This document shows, piece after piece, positions 15,313 to 27,639 of a stretch of DNA of 61,460 bases; position 1 is the stretch's first letter; the number at the start of each line of letters is the position of its first letter. The stretch comes from an uncultured Clostridium sp. (GTDB lineage: Bacteria; Bacillota; Clostridia; TANB77; CAG-508): positions 1-61,460 of the forward strand of contig CAKNKX010000007.1 of assembly GCA_930987745.1 (NCBI GenBank). Direction: 5' to 3'. The notes under the pieces are model-generated. The model had not been told where the DNA came from, did no database searches, and saw only the letters and a program-made list of their open reading frames with translations. The position numbers were made by a program, and so were the translations under genes.

Positions 15313-15331
15313 CCCTATATCTTTATTTTAA

Positions 15332-16183
15332 TTATATTTCATTTTGTTCTTTTGCTGCTTTTATTACATTATTCATAAGCATAGCAATTGTCATTGGTCC
15401 CACACCACCTGGTACTGGAGTAATGTAGCTTGCTTTTTTTTCTACATTTTCAAAATCTACATCACCTGATAATTTTCCATCTTTTCCTCTATTTATTCCA
15501 ACATCAATTACAACTGCTCCATCTTTTACCAAATCTTCTGTAACAAATTTAGATTTTCCTATTGCAACTATTAATATATCAGCTCTTTTTGTATATTCTT
15601 TTAAATCTTTTGTTTTAGAATGACATACAGTTACAGTTGCATTTTTATTTAAACAACAATGAATAAGTGGTTTTCCAACAATGTTACTTCTTCCTAAAAT
15701 AACTACATTTTTTCCTGTTAAATCTATATTATATTCTTCAAACATTTTTATTACCCCAAGTGGAGTGCATGAAACAAATGTATCTTCTCCTATTGATAAT
15801 TTACCAGCACTTGTTGGTGTAAACCCATCAACATCTTTTTTATAATCTATTGTTTTAAAAGCTTTGTTTATATCTAAATGTCCTGGAAGTGGACTTTGTA
15901 ATAATATACCATTAACACTTAAATCCTCATTTAGTTTTTCAATTAAATCTAACAATTCCTTTTGCTTAGTTTCTTTTGGAAGTAAATATTCCTCATATTC
16001 TATCCCTATCTCTTCACAAGCTCTGCTTTTATTTCTAACATATACTTTTGATGCTTGATTATCTCCAACCATTATAACTGCAAGCTTTGGATTGATTCCT
16101 TTTTTCTTTAATTCATCACATTCTTTTTTTAATTCCATTCTTGTTTTTTTTGCTAATTCTTTTCCATTAATTATTATAGCCAT
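15332..16183 (-). CDS. folD: Bifunctional methylene-THF dehydrogenase/cyclohydrolase FolD
   Basis: 283 residues, the normal length. FolD interconverts 5,10-methylene-THF and 10-formyl-THF in one-carbon metabolism, in the cytoplasm. It has the substrate-binding Y-x-x-x-K motif (YVRNKSRACEEIGI), GILLQSPLPGHLD, the DVDGFTPTSAGKLSIG loop, GRSNIVGKPL and the C-terminal TPVPGGVGPMTIAML signature. AAAGGAG lies before ATG. It follows the 79-residue gene and ligA on the same strand. Confidence 0.96.
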   Translation of the reverse strand: MAIIINGKELAKKTRMELKKECDELKKKGINPKLAVIMVGDNQASKVYVRNKSRACEEIGIEYEEYLLPKETKQKELLDLIEKLNEDLSVNGILLQSPLPGHLDINKAFKTIDYKKDVDGFTPTSAGKLSIGEDTFVSCTPLGVIKMFEEYNIDLTGKNVVILGRSNIVGKPLIHCCLNKNATVTVCHSKTKDLKEYTKRADILIVAIGKSKFVTEDLVKDGAVVIDVGINRGKDGKLSGDVDFENVEKKASYITPVPGGVGPMTIAMLMNNVIKAAKEQNEI

Positions 16184-16203
16184 TTCTATTACTCCTTTTA
16201 TTA

Positions 16204-16443
16204 TTATATTTCATCTCTTCTATATTCAATATCTTCCATATGTGGAAACATTTCTTTTACTCTTTTTAAAGTTAGCATAAGCATACGAGGTTGTGGATTT
16301 TTCTTATCATTTGTTATTAATTTTTGTGTATAGCAATTATCAGCAGTTTTGAATAAAAGATATCTATTATTTACATAAGTATAATAAATTTGATAACCAT
16401 TTTTTAAATCTAGCCACATTTGTTCAAATGTATAATCTTCCAT
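16204..16443 (-). CDS. Small conserved protein, unknown
   Basis: 79 residues beginning MEDYTFEQMWLDLKNGYQIY, with an aromatic-rich core. I recognise no named family. AAAAGGAGA lies before the ATG, and the gene sits between ligA and folD with short gaps, so co-transcription is likely. Confidence 0.75.
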   Translation of the reverse strand: MEDYTFEQMWLDLKNGYQIYYTYVNNRYLLFKTADNCYTQKLITNDKKNPQPRMLMLTLKRVKEMFPHMEDIEYRRDEI

Positions 16444-16466
16444 TATTCTCTCCTTTTTTGTAATAT

Positions 16467-18495
<2,029 letters not shown>

Positions 18496-18616
18496 TTAAT
18501 GCGTTTAAATATATTTTCTTTTGGTATTATATACAATTTTACAAAAAAAATAAAGGGATTTTTTAAATTCCCTCTATTTCTTTTTATATTATTTTATATA
18601 ACATTTTTAATATAAA

Positions 18617-19285
18617 TTATTCTGCTCTTGCTAAGATTATTAATCTTGCTGAACTATCATCTGTACAAGTTGATAATGTTACTTCTGGAACTCCTCCTGT
18701 ATCTCTTTGATAGAATGATGTATCATTTTGAGATGTTTCAAATTTATCATATATATTATATGTAAGTTCATTACCAGATAAATCTCTTATGTATATTTTA
18801 TCTCCTATATTTAGTCTTTTATTATTAGAGAAAAATGCTCCATTTCTGTAGTTATGTCCTATAATTACAGTATTTCCTGGTTCATTTAATCCTGCACCAC
18901 AAAGAAAAGCTACTGATGTTTCAATCGATTTTTTAGTTACTTTTTCAAGTACAGGATAACTAAAATCTATAGCTGGAATTTCCATTGTTCCTAGAACTCC
19001 AAACCCCTTATATGTTCTATTTTGATTACTTACTGTTACTGTATTTGCATCTTGCAACCCATCTGTTAAGCTACCTGTATCTGTTGAGTTGTCTGTTGTA
19101 TTTGTATTTGTTGTTTCTCCATCTGCAAATTGTCCTTTAAAATCATCTACGAAATTATTTGCATCACCTGAGATAACATATTTTTGGTAATAATCATATG
19201 CTAAAAAGCCAAGTAGTCCTAAAATTGCAATTATTACTATAACTAGTATTACAGTTAATACTTTACTATATTTACTCTCAAACAT
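18617..19285 (-). CDS. Sortase (class D-like transpeptidase)
   Basis: 222 residues: one N-terminal transmembrane helix (about 8-30), a Ser/Thr/Asn-rich linker (50-85) and a sortase beta-barrel. The catalytic His is in VIIGHNYRNGAFF, the Cys in VTLSTCTDDSSARLIILA and the Arg follows at SAR. Sortases cleave LPxTG-like signals and attach proteins to the wall or to each other. The papain-like protease at 48974 carries such a signal (LPHAG plus hydrophobic tail). No substrate gene is adjacent. Confidence 0.88.
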   Translation of the reverse strand: MFESKYSKVLTVILVIVIIAILGLLGFLAYDYYQKYVISGDANNFVDDFKGQFADGETTNTNTTDNSTDTGSLTDGLQDANTVTVSNQNRTYKGFGVLGTMEIPAIDFSYPVLEKVTKKSIETSVAFLCGAGLNEPGNTVIIGHNYRNGAFFSNNKRLNIGDKIYIRDLSGNELTYNIYDKFETSQNDTSFYQRDTGGVPEVTLSTCTDDSSARLIILARAE

Positions 19286-19452
19286 ATCTTTTACCTCCGT
19301 ATTTTTTCATCTAATAATATTATAGCACAATCAGTGTGTTTTTTCAATTTATTGACATAATTTATTGAACATTTTTTTCTTATCTTTTTCATAATATTAC
19401 TATATTTATATATTTTCATCTTTAGAATCATCTTGTACAATTTTATATAAAT

Positions 19453-19797
19453 TTATATAATTTTCTCTCCTAAATCTTTACCAGCTAAAATGTGGAAATG
19501 TAGATGTTTTACTGTCTGACCTGCTTTTTCTCCACAATTATTTATTACTCTAAATCCTTCATCTTTAAAACCTTTTTCTTCTGATATTTTCTTTATTGCT
19601 GAAAATATCTTTCCAACTAATGCCTCATCTTCTTTTTCTAGTTTTGCAACAGATTCAATATGTTTTTTAGGCACAACTAAAATATGAATTGGAGCTTGTG
19701 GATTAATATCTGTAAATGCCAATATCTCCTCATCTTCATAAACCTTATTTGAAGGTATTTCTCCTTTTATTATTTTACAAAATAGACAATCTTCCAT
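19453..19797 (-). CDS. hinT: HIT-family nucleotide hydrolase (HinT-like)
   Basis: 114 residues, full length. The HIT signature HLHFHILAG near the C-terminus gives the His-x-His-x-His triad, and the N-terminal CLFCKIIKGEIPSNKVYED is typical of HinT/PKCI proteins that hydrolyse adenosine phosphoramidates. AGGAGG lies upstream. Confidence 0.92.
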   Translation of the reverse strand: MEDCLFCKIIKGEIPSNKVYEDEEILAFTDINPQAPIHILVVPKKHIESVAKLEKEDEALVGKIFSAIKKISEEKGFKDEGFRVINNCGEKAGQTVKHLHFHILAGKDLGEKII

Positions 19798-19819
19798 AAT
19801 TCAAACCTCCTATGAGAAT

Positions 19820-19880
19820 TTTGGGGACGGAGCATTTTTGTCTCATTTTAATTTTTTAGAAATGTAAGACGATTTTGCTC
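19820..19880. repeat. GGGGACGG-type dispersed repeat
   Basis: GGGGACGG (19823-19830) followed by GTCTCATTTT. Related stretches are at 21820-21858 (GTCCCC plus TGAGACGG), 23161-23195 (GTCCCC with TGAGAG repeats) and 28700-28712 (GACCGTCCCC). Such REP-like sequences are scattered between genes in many Clostridia. Confidence 0.5.
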
Positions 19881-19893
19881 ATATCCCTTTTTA

Positions 19894-21648
19894 TTATTTT
19901 TCTAATACTGCCTTTATTCTTCTTACCCCTGATGAACTTGATTCTTCTTTTTTGATTTTGAATTTTCCAAGTTCACTAGTGTTTTTTACATGAGGTCCAC
20001 CACATAATTCTTTTGATACATCTCCTATTGTATATACTGTTACAACATCTGGATATTTTTCAATAAACATACATTCTGCACCTGATTTTATTGCATCTTC
20101 TTTCTTCATCTCTTCTTTTGTGACTGGCAAACCTTCTTCTATCCATTTATTTACTAAATCTTCGATTTCTTGTTTTTCTTCAGGTGTTAATTTATGGTCA
20201 CAGTTAAAGTCAAATCTCATTCTATCTACAGTTATATTTGACCCTCTTTGATGTGCATCTTTTCCAATTACTTTCTTTATCGCTGCATTAAGTAAATGTG
20301 TTGCTGTGTGGTAAGCTATTGTTTCTTCTGTTGTTTCTGCTAAACCACCTTTAAATTTTTGTTCTGAACCTGCTCTTGATTTTTCTTGATGTTCTTTAAA
20401 TAATTTATTAAATTCTTCTAAATCTATTTTATATCCATTTTCTTGAGCAAGTTCTTTTGTTACTTCTGGTGGAAATCCATAAGTATCATATAGCTTAAAT
20501 ACAACTTTTCCTGGAATTATATTTGTATTTTGCTCTTTTAATCTGTTTATTTCTTTTTGAAATTCTCTTTCTCCATTTGCTAAAGTTTTTTGAAATTTAT
20601 CTTTTTCTTCTAATATTACAGTTTTAATTATTTCTTTGTTTTTTACAAGTTCTGGATACATTTCTCCTAAATTTTCGACATTTATATCTATTAATGTTAA
20701 TAACTCATCTAAATTAATTTGTAGTTTATTCATATGTCTAATTAATCTTCTAATTAATCTTCTTAAAACATATCCTCTATCTAAGTTACTTGGTCTTCCA
20801 CCATCTGCAATAATCATCATACTAGAACGTAAATGTTCTGCAATTATTCTTCTACTCTCTATTGAATCTACTTTTTGTAATTCTTTTAATTTATCCATAA
20901 CAGGACTAAATAGTTCTGTATCAAATGGTGTTTCTTTTCCTTGAAGTAACATTGTCATTCTTTCTAATCCAAGTCCAGTATCCACATTTTTTTGCTCTAA
21001 TTTTCTATATCCATTTTTGTCTTTGAAATATTCCATAAATACATTATTCCAAATTTCGACATATTTACCACAATCACAACAAGGTTCACAATCAGGTCCA
21101 CATACTGGTTTTCCTGTATCATAGAACATCTCTGTATCTGGTCCACAAGGTCCTTCTTCACCTGCTATCCACCAGTTATCATCTTTTCCATAATAATATA
21201 TATGATTTTCTGGAATCCCCGCTTTTTTCCAAGCATTTGCTGCTACTTCATCTCTTGGACAATCTTCATCTCCTGCAAAACATGTAACTGATAATTTTTC
21301 TACTGGAATCCCTAATTCTTTTGTTAAGAACTCAAAACTCATTGCTATTGATTCTTCTTTAAAATAGTCTCCTAGTGACCAATTTCCAAGCATCTCGAAA
21401 AATGTCAGATGACGGTTATCTCCTACCTCATCAATATCATTTGTCCTTACACATTTTTGATAATCTGTAAGTCTTTTTCCCTCTGGATGTTTTTCTCCTA
21501 GTAAGTATGGCACTAGTGGTTGCATTCCAGCTGTTGTAAATAGTACTGATGGGTCATTTTCCGGAATTAAAGGTGCTGATGGGATAACACTATGTCCATG
21601 TTTTTTAAAGAAGTCTAAATATTTATTTCTAATTTCTATTGCTTTCAT
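19894..21648 (-). CDS. alaS: Alanyl-tRNA synthetase, short form without C-Ala domain
   Basis: 584 residues. It charges tRNA-Ala. The class II catalytic domain begins MKAIEIRNKYLDFFKKHGH and contains TTAGMQPLVPYLLG, LTFFEMLGNWSLGDYF and GLGLERM. The editing domain has HTATHLL and CGGPHV, whose His/Cys residues bind zinc. The protein ends right after SSSSGVRRIKAVLE, where the usual ~870-residue enzyme continues with a coiled coil and C-Ala domain. The natural stop shows no CGG, so this is a true short form rather than a shift. No clear ribosome binding site precedes the ATG at 21648. Confidence 0.92.
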   Translation of the reverse strand: MKAIEIRNKYLDFFKKHGHSVIPSAPLIPENDPSVLFTTAGMQPLVPYLLGEKHPEGKRLTDYQKCVRTNDIDEVGDNRHLTFFEMLGNWSLGDYFKEESIAMSFEFLTKELGIPVEKLSVTCFAGDEDCPRDEVAANAWKKAGIPENHIYYYGKDDNWWIAGEEGPCGPDTEMFYDTGKPVCGPDCEPCCDCGKYVEIWNNVFMEYFKDKNGYRKLEQKNVDTGLGLERMTMLLQGKETPFDTELFSPVMDKLKELQKVDSIESRRIIAEHLRSSMMIIADGGRPSNLDRGYVLRRLIRRLIRHMNKLQINLDELLTLIDINVENLGEMYPELVKNKEIIKTVILEEKDKFQKTLANGEREFQKEINRLKEQNTNIIPGKVVFKLYDTYGFPPEVTKELAQENGYKIDLEEFNKLFKEHQEKSRAGSEQKFKGGLAETTEETIAYHTATHLLNAAIKKVIGKDAHQRGSNITVDRMRFDFNCDHKLTPEEKQEIEDLVNKWIEEGLPVTKEEMKKEDAIKSGAECMFIEKYPDVVTVYTIGDVSKELCGGPHVKNTSELGKFKIKKEESSSSGVRRIKAVLEK

Positions 21649-21856
21649 ATTATTTTTGTATGATATATTTGAAATTATTTGTCAAAATATGTCATACTCT
21701 CCTTTCTCTTAACATTTATTTTATATTTTTTCTTACAAAATTATACTTCAAAACAAGCAAAAAATCAAGGATTTTTGTCGAGCAGTATGAACTCTTTTCT
21801 TTCTAATCTCTTTTATGGAAAAAATGAGACGGTTTTGCCCGTCCCCAAAAGTCTCA

Positions 21857-23111
21857 TTAAAATATTCTTAAAATATCGTTATAACAAACATATATTGATA
21901 ATGCTATTAATATTGAAAATCCTAATAATTGTATATTAATTTCTGTTTCTTGTTTTAGTGGTTTTCTCCTTATTGCTTCTATAATTAGTATTAATAATTT
22001 TCCACCATCTAATGCTGGTATTGGTAATAGGTTAGTTACTCCAAGTGACAATGAAATTAATGCCATAAGTTCAAAAAATTCTCTAAAGCCATCTGTTCCT
22101 GCAACCGCTTCTGAAATTCCAACAGGTCCCATCATTTGGTCTAAACCTACTTGACCAGTAAATAACTGTCTTAAGCTATCTACTATTGAGAATAAAAATT
22201 CTCTTGTTTGCATTCCACCATTTATACATCTATTTATAAATGTATCTTCTGCATATTTCATGTTTACTCCCAAATAATAGCTAGATACTGTGTCTGGAAC
22301 TAAATTAATTGTAACTTCACCATTTTCTCTTTTTAATGTTAGTTCTATTGTTTCCGCTTCTTTACTTTGAGATATTATTTCTACTGCTTTAGAAGTATCT
22401 CCATTTATATCTTCTCCATTTATTTTTATTATCTCATCATTTGTTTGAACACCTTGTCTTTCGGCTGAGCTTTCTTTTTCTAATGTTACAATTTTTGCCT
22501 TGTCATTTAAATATATTCCTGTTGATTTTGCTTTTACTTCTGTTGGTTTAATATTATATTCTAATATCTCTCCATTTCTATCAACTTTAACTTTTAATTC
22601 TTCTCCATTTGCACTTTCTAATACTTCATCTAAATCATATTTACTTTTTATTTCTTCATCATTTATTTTTACAATTTTATCTCCTGCTTGTATTCCTGCA
22701 TCTTTTGCTGCATATCCATCAATTAGACTTTCTACTTCATTTGAAATAAATGTTCCAGATGTAGCAACAAGTGTAAAATATAGGATAGTTGCAAATATGA
22801 TATTTACTAATGCTCCTGCAACAACAATTGCAATTCTTTTTGGAATACTTGCTTTAGAAAAAGAACGATTATCTTCTGATTTTTCGTCCTCTCCTTCCAT
22901 ACTAACAAAACCACCGAAGTGGTATTAGTCTTATTGCATATTTTGTTTCTTTTCCTTGCTTTTTCCAAATAGTTGGTCCAAATCCTATAGCAAATTCATT
23001 TACCTTTACTTTACATAGTTTTGCTACAGTAAAATGACCTAATTCATGTATAAATATTAGAAAACCTAATAATATTATTATTTTAATAGCTGCTATTAAA
23101 AAAGAAATCAT
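21857..23111 (-). CDS. rseP: Site-2 protease RseP-like, read through one +1 CGGT shift
   Basis: 417 residues once one base is skipped at 22916. An intramembrane zinc metalloprotease that cleaves anti-sigma factors or signal-peptide remnants. It has HELGH in the first transmembrane helix, two PDZ segments (about 130-280) and the C-terminal LDGG motif (PIPALDGGKLL). The shift site is in the conserved IPLGGFV motif: CCA CTT C GGT GGT. In the zero frame a stop follows four codons later. It is placed before cdsA/uppS as in many Firmicutes. Confidence 0.88.
22913..22916 (-). other. +1 shift site CGGT in rseP
   Basis: CTT-CGG-T: +1 reading gives Leu65-Gly66 of the IPLGGFV motif. Confidence 0.85.
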
Positions 23112-23192
23112 TTTTGCTCCCTTCAGGATTTATCATAGTCAAATGACAAAACTCTACAAAAATGAGAGAAAAGAGAACTGTCCCCTATTCTC

Positions 23193-23996
23193 TCAAATTA
23201 GTGTAAATAATGCATAAGCAAATGGTGCTAAAAATATTAGACTATCTATTCTATCTAACATTCCACCATGTCCTGGTATTAAATTACTAAAGTCTTTTAT
23301 ATCTACAAATCTTTTTATACTAGATGCTGCAAAGTCTCCAATTTGACCTATTAAACTTAGTATTAATCCTATGCCGGCAAAATATAAATATGAGTAATTC
23401 ATACCAAAGAATGTATTTACAATATATGTGTAAAGTAGAACTAATAAAACTGCGCCAATTGTTCCAGCTATACATCCTTCTATTGATTTTTTAGGACTTA
23501 CTTTACTAAATTTATGTTTTCCTATGAGTAATCCTACAAAAAATGCGAATATATCTGTTCCCCATGCTGCTATTATTGCATACCAAATTAATATATTTCC
23601 ATTTGGCATTCCATTTATAAATGCCACAAACATCATAAAAAATACTACATAAAATATTCCTATAAAAGTATATACTATATCTTTAAAATTTGTTTTCATT
23701 TCTGTTGCAATTACTTGTGCAAATAATATTAATAATATTGTTGGTGCAGAAAGTGTTACAACCATTTTTAAATATTCTTCTGGTACTACATGTATTAATG
23801 CTATTGCAAAACAACTTAAGTATGATATCCATCTTACTGGTTTTGCAACTTTTGACACTGCATTTAAATATTCATTCATTGCAAGTAGTGCAATTATTGC
23901 TAATGCTATATCTACTACATATTTATCTCCTATTATTAAAATTATCAATACTATTGGAAATCCTAGTAATCCAGATGTAATTCTTTTAATATCCAT
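23193..23996 (-). CDS. cdsA: Phosphatidate cytidylyltransferase
   Basis: 267 residues with about eight transmembrane helices. It makes CDP-diacylglycerol from phosphatidic acid and CTP for phospholipid synthesis. The C-terminal signature is complete: GDFAASSIKR, then FSNLIPGHGGMLDRIDS. It follows uppS directly and precedes rseP, the common Firmicutes order. Confidence 0.95.
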   Translation of the reverse strand: MDIKRITSGLLGFPIVLIILIIGDKYVVDIALAIIALLAMNEYLNAVSKVAKPVRWISYLSCFAIALIHVVPEEYLKMVVTLSAPTILLILFAQVIATEMKTNFKDIVYTFIGIFYVVFFMMFVAFINGMPNGNILIWYAIIAAWGTDIFAFFVGLLIGKHKFSKVSPKKSIEGCIAGTIGAVLLVLLYTYIVNTFFGMNYSYLYFAGIGLILSLIGQIGDFAASSIKRFVDIKDFSNLIPGHGGMLDRIDSLIFLAPFAYALFTLI

Positions 23997-24014
23997 TATT
24001 TTTCTCTCCTATAT

Positions 24015-24728
24015 TTAATTTGCTCCAAATTTTCTTGTCCTTTTTTGATATTCTATAATTGCATCATCTAAATCTTCTTCGCTAAAGTCTGGCCAGTTTT
24101 TATCTATAAATAATAGTTCTGAATATACTGATTGCCAAGTTAGAAAATTACTTAATCTTAATTCCCCACTTGTTCTAATTACTAAATCTGGGTCTGGCTC
24201 TTCTTTTGTATAAAGATTTTCTGATATCATTTCTTCTGTTATATCTTCAGGGTTTATTTCATTTTTCTTTACTTTAACCGCAATTTGCTTTACAGCTTTT
24301 AGTATTTCATCTCTTCCTCCATAATTTAATGCAATATTAAAAGTAACACCAGTATTATCTTTTGTTCTTTCCATACATTTTATTATACTTTTTTGCATTC
24401 CTTCTGAAAGTGCTGAAATATCCCCTAAAATTTTAACTCTTATATTTTCTGTATCTGCCCTTTTACTATAATCATCTAAGTAACTTTGAAGTAACATCAT
24501 AAGTGCTTTTACTTCATCTTCTGCTCTTTTCCAGTTTTCTGTAGAAAAAGCATAAACTGTTATATATTCTAGTCCTATTTTATTTGCATATCTTACTATA
24601 TTTTCTAATGTTTTTGCACCTTCTTTATGCCCATAACTTGCTGATCTTCCTTGTTTTTTTGCCCATCTTCTATTTCCATCCATAATAATTGCAATATGCC
24701 TTGGCATATTTTCTTTATTAAATTCCAT
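24015..24728 (-). CDS. uppS: Undecaprenyl diphosphate synthase
   Basis: 237 residues. A cis-prenyltransferase that makes the C55 lipid carrier for peptidoglycan. The signature IAIIMDGNRRWAKKQG, the HKEGAKTLENIV region, YAFSTENWKR and the C-terminal LVIRTSGELRLSNFL and SELLFIDKNWPDF are all present. It lies 11 nt downstream of ispA. Confidence 0.97.
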   Translation of the reverse strand: MEFNKENMPRHIAIIMDGNRRWAKKQGRSASYGHKEGAKTLENIVRYANKIGLEYITVYAFSTENWKRAEDEVKALMMLLQSYLDDYSKRADTENIRVKILGDISALSEGMQKSIIKCMERTKDNTGVTFNIALNYGGRDEILKAVKQIAVKVKKNEINPEDITEEMISENLYTKEEPDPDLVIRTSGELRLSNFLTWQSVYSELLFIDKNWPDFSEEDLDDAIIEYQKRTRKFGAN

Positions 24729-24739
24729 TTTGTCTCCTT

Positions 24740-25630
24740 TTATTTACTCCTATTTTTTATATATAAAGCAAGTTCTTTTAAAAACTCTGCTTTTTTACCA
24801 TATTCTTTTAATTCTTCTATTGCTTCATTAGTTATTTTCTCTAATATTTCTTCTGCTCCTTTTAATCCATATTTAGAAACAAAAGTACATTTTTTCATTT
24901 CTTTATCTTTTCCAACAGGTTTTCCTAAAACTTCTACATTTCCTATTTCACCTAAAATGTCATCTTTTATTTGAAATGCAAGACCTATTTTATCTGCATA
25001 ATTTGTAAGTTTATTTAAATCTTCTTCATTTACACCTGCTAAAATTGCTCCCATTCTAACTGAAAGTTTTAAAAGTGCCCCTGTTTTGTTTTTATGAATA
25101 TAGTCTAGATATTCTTCTGTTATTTCTTTTCCCTCATATTCAGTATCTACATACTCACCTGCAATCATTCTATCAACAGCCATAGAAAATTCACTAAATA
25201 CTTTTAATTTTTTTTCTAATTCTTCTTTATTGTTTGTAGTTTTTAAATCATCACTTATTACAATATATGCTCCATTTAATAACCCATCACCCGCAAGTAT
25301 TGCTGTTGCTTCATTATATTTTTTATGATTTGTAGGTTTTCCATGTCTTATATCATCATTATCAATCCCTGGTAAGTCATCATGTATTAAAGAAAAATTA
25401 TGTATCATTTCTAAACTAAGAGCATATGGTATACATTTTTCTATATCATTTTTAAAAATCTCATAAGTACTAATTACTAAAATTGGTCTTAATCTTTTTC
25501 CACCTGCCATTAAAGAATATTCCATTGATTCATTTAATATTTTTTCTGGACATTCTTTTTTCCTTACTACTTTTCCTAATGATTTATTAACTAGTTCTTG
25601 ATATTTTTTTAGTTCTTCTTTAAAGTCCAT
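24740..25630 (-). CDS. ispA: Farnesyl/geranyl diphosphate synthase
   Basis: 297 residues from ATG 25630, chosen because GGAGG is 5 nt upstream. A trans-prenyltransferase that makes the allylic primer for uppS. The first Asp-rich motif is LIHDDLPGIDNDD, with the GKPTNHKKY segment after it; the second is FQIKDDILGE. A GGKRLRPIL segment is present. Confidence 0.93.
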   Translation of the reverse strand: MDFKEELKKYQELVNKSLGKVVRKKECPEKILNESMEYSLMAGGKRLRPILVISTYEIFKNDIEKCIPYALSLEMIHNFSLIHDDLPGIDNDDIRHGKPTNHKKYNEATAILAGDGLLNGAYIVISDDLKTTNNKEELEKKLKVFSEFSMAVDRMIAGEYVDTEYEGKEITEEYLDYIHKNKTGALLKLSVRMGAILAGVNEEDLNKLTNYADKIGLAFQIKDDILGEIGNVEVLGKPVGKDKEMKKCTFVSKYGLKGAEEILEKITNEAIEELKEYGKKAEFLKELALYIKNRSK

Positions 25631-25678
25631 TGCTTCCTCCAAATATGATGTTTAATCTATTAAAATGATATTCAAATT

Positions 25679-26227
25679 TTATATTGACATTACTTCTTTT
25701 TCTTTTACTTCTAATATTTTATCGATTTCTTCGATATTTTTATCAGTCATTTTTTGTATTTCTTCTTCTGCATGTTTTAAATCATCTTCTGTCATTGTAC
25801 CTTCTTTTTGCTCAGCTTTTGCAATATCCATACCTTCTCTTCTAATACTTCTTATTGCAACTTTTGCATCTTCTGCCATTTTTTTAATATCTTTTACTAT
25901 TTCTTTTCTTCTTTCTTCATTTAATTCTGGGAAAGCTAGTCTTATTACTTTTCCATCATTATTTGGATTAATTCCAATGTCTGAAGCAAGTATTGCTTTT
26001 TCTATTTCTTTTAATACACTTAAATCCCATGGTTGTATAACTATTAATCTTGCTTCTGGAACTGAAATTCCTGCTACTTGATTAATTGGTGTTGGTGTTC
26101 CATAATAGTCTATTTTTACTTTATTTAGAACTGCAGGATTTGCACGACCTGCTCTTACCTCTGCTAATTTTTCTTGATATACACTAATTGATTTTTCCAT
26201 TTTTTCTTTTAGATTTGTATAATCCAT
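25679..26227 (-). CDS. frr: Ribosome recycling factor
   Basis: 182 residues, about normal. It splits post-termination ribosomes with EF-G. It starts MDYTNLKEKMEKSISVYQEK; RAGRANPAVLNKVKIDYYGT and the C-terminal helix after DDLKHAEEEIQK are typical. It follows pyrH with the membrane gene between. Confidence 0.97.
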   Translation of the reverse strand: MDYTNLKEKMEKSISVYQEKLAEVRAGRANPAVLNKVKIDYYGTPTPINQVAGISVPEARLIVIQPWDLSVLKEIEKAILASDIGINPNNDGKVIRLAFPELNEERRKEIVKDIKKMAEDAKVAIRSIRREGMDIAKAEQKEGTMTEDDLKHAEEEIQKMTDKNIEEIDKILEVKEKEVMSI

Positions 26228-26245
26228 AACTTTTTCTCTCCTTTT

Positions 26246-26902
26246 TTAAACATTATTTTTAAATATTATTTTATCATCTTTATCTAAGATTTTTCTTGCT
26301 TTTATAGCTTTTTCAAGCTTTAAAATCAAATACGAATTTGCCATTATTGTTATTACATATAAAATAAAGATTAAATATACTCTTATTTTAAAATATATAA
26401 ATTGTGTCATATTTTCTTCTATAAAGACTTCTCTTGCCGATTTTGTTTTTACTTCTTGATTTAAAAACGTTTGCCATAAATCGACATATTCTTCATCTGT
26501 TTTTTCTTCTAATTTTGTATCATAGAAGTTTCCAAATGTTTCTTCATTATTATATGTTTTATCTAAAACACTTTCAGTATAGAAAAAAACCACCAAAAGA
26601 ACTATGCTGCAAAATAACAAAATTTTCAACAAATTATTTAATGTCTTTTTTTCTTTTATAAAAATTTTGGCAAATAATATTGAAAACATAATAATTCCTA
26701 AAATGACGACCATTCCGATTGTAAATGTATTTTTTATTTCTTCTAAAAAATCTGTCCAATTTGGCTTTTTAAAAAATATTAGAAAAATTAAAATAAATAT
26801 TACAATTAAAGCAATAAAAACATAATTTACTCTTCGTTCATTTTTCTTCTTATTTATTTTTTCAATTTGTTTAGCAGTCTTTTTATTACTAAACTCCCCC
26901 AT
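26246..26902 (-). CDS. Membrane protein of unknown function
   Basis: 218 residues with about four transmembrane helices (near 27-45, 62-82, 88-108 and 170-192), a basic N-terminus and an acidic loop. I recognise no family. It lies inside the pyrH-frr operon, where the two genes are usually adjacent, so it is an insertion specific to this lineage. Confidence 0.75.
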   Translation of the reverse strand: MGEFSNKKTAKQIEKINKKKNERRVNYVFIALIVIFILIFLIFFKKPNWTDFLEEIKNTFTIGMVVILGIIMFSILFAKIFIKEKKTLNNLLKILLFCSIVLLVVFFYTESVLDKTYNNEETFGNFYDTKLEEKTDEEYVDLWQTFLNQEVKTKSAREVFIEENMTQFIYFKIRVYLIFILYVITIMANSYLILKLEKAIKARKILDKDDKIIFKNNV

Positions 26903-26931
26903 TTTATTTTCCTCTTTTAATAAATTTTATC

Positions 26932-27639
26932 TTATGAAACTATTGTACCGATTTTTTCTCCTTTAACAGCTCTTACAATATTTTCTGGGTCTCCTATACC
27001 AAATACTAATAATGGCATATTATTATCCCTACACATTGCAGTTGCTGTTGAATCCATTACTTTTAAGTCCTCTTCTAAAACTTTCATATATGATATTTTC
27101 TCATACTTTTTAGCAGTTGAATCTAATTTAGGGTCTGCTGAATATACAGCATCTATTGATTTTCCAAGTAATATTATATCAGCATTTATCTCTGTTGCAC
27201 GAAGTACTGCTGCTGTATCTGTTGTGAAATATGGATGTCCTGTACCACATGCAAATATTACAACTCTTCCTTTATTTAAATGTTTTTCTGCTTTTCTTTG
27301 AATAAATGGTTCTGCAATTTCTCTCATCTCAATTGCTGTTTGTACTCTTGTAAATACTCCTCTTGCTTCTAATGCATCTTGAAGTGCTAATCCGTTCATT
27401 GCAGTAGCAAGCATTCCCATATAGTCTGCTGTTGTTCTTTCCATTTGATGTCCATTTCTTCCTCTCCAGAAGTTTCCTCCACCTACTACTATAGCAACTT
27501 GTACACCCATGTCTACAACTTCTTTTATCTTATCACATATTTTTCCTACTGTGTCTACATCTACTCCTGTTCCTTTTTCTCCGGCTAGTACTTCTCCACT
27601 TAATTTTAAAAGTACCCTTTTATATTTTACATCTGCCAA
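26932..27639 (-). CDS. pyrH: UMP kinase
   Basis: 235 residues from a TTG start (27639) behind AAGGAGA. An upstream in-frame ATG would put the ribosome binding site inside the gene. It phosphorylates UMP to UDP. The amino-acid-kinase fold shows [24 protein letters not shown], the [16 protein letters not shown] segment ([14 protein letters not shown]) and [11 protein letters not shown]. It is between tsf and frr, as usual. Confidence 0.95.
   Translation of the reverse strand: MADVKYKRVLLKLSGEVLAGEKGTGVDVDTVGKICDKIKEVVDMGVQVAIVVGGGNFWRGRNGHQMERTTADYMGMLATAMNGLALQDALEARGVFTRVQTAIEMREIAEPFIQRKAEKHLNKGRVVIFACGTGHPYFTTDTAAVLRATEINADIILLGKSIDAVYSADPKLDSTAKKYEKISYMKVLEEDLKVMDSTATAMCRDNNMPLLVFGIGDPENIVRAVKGEKIGTIVS

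Noticed and set aside
19894..21648. alaS as another shifted gene
   Set aside because: No in-frame CGG at its end and no continuation of C-Ala in another frame downstream.
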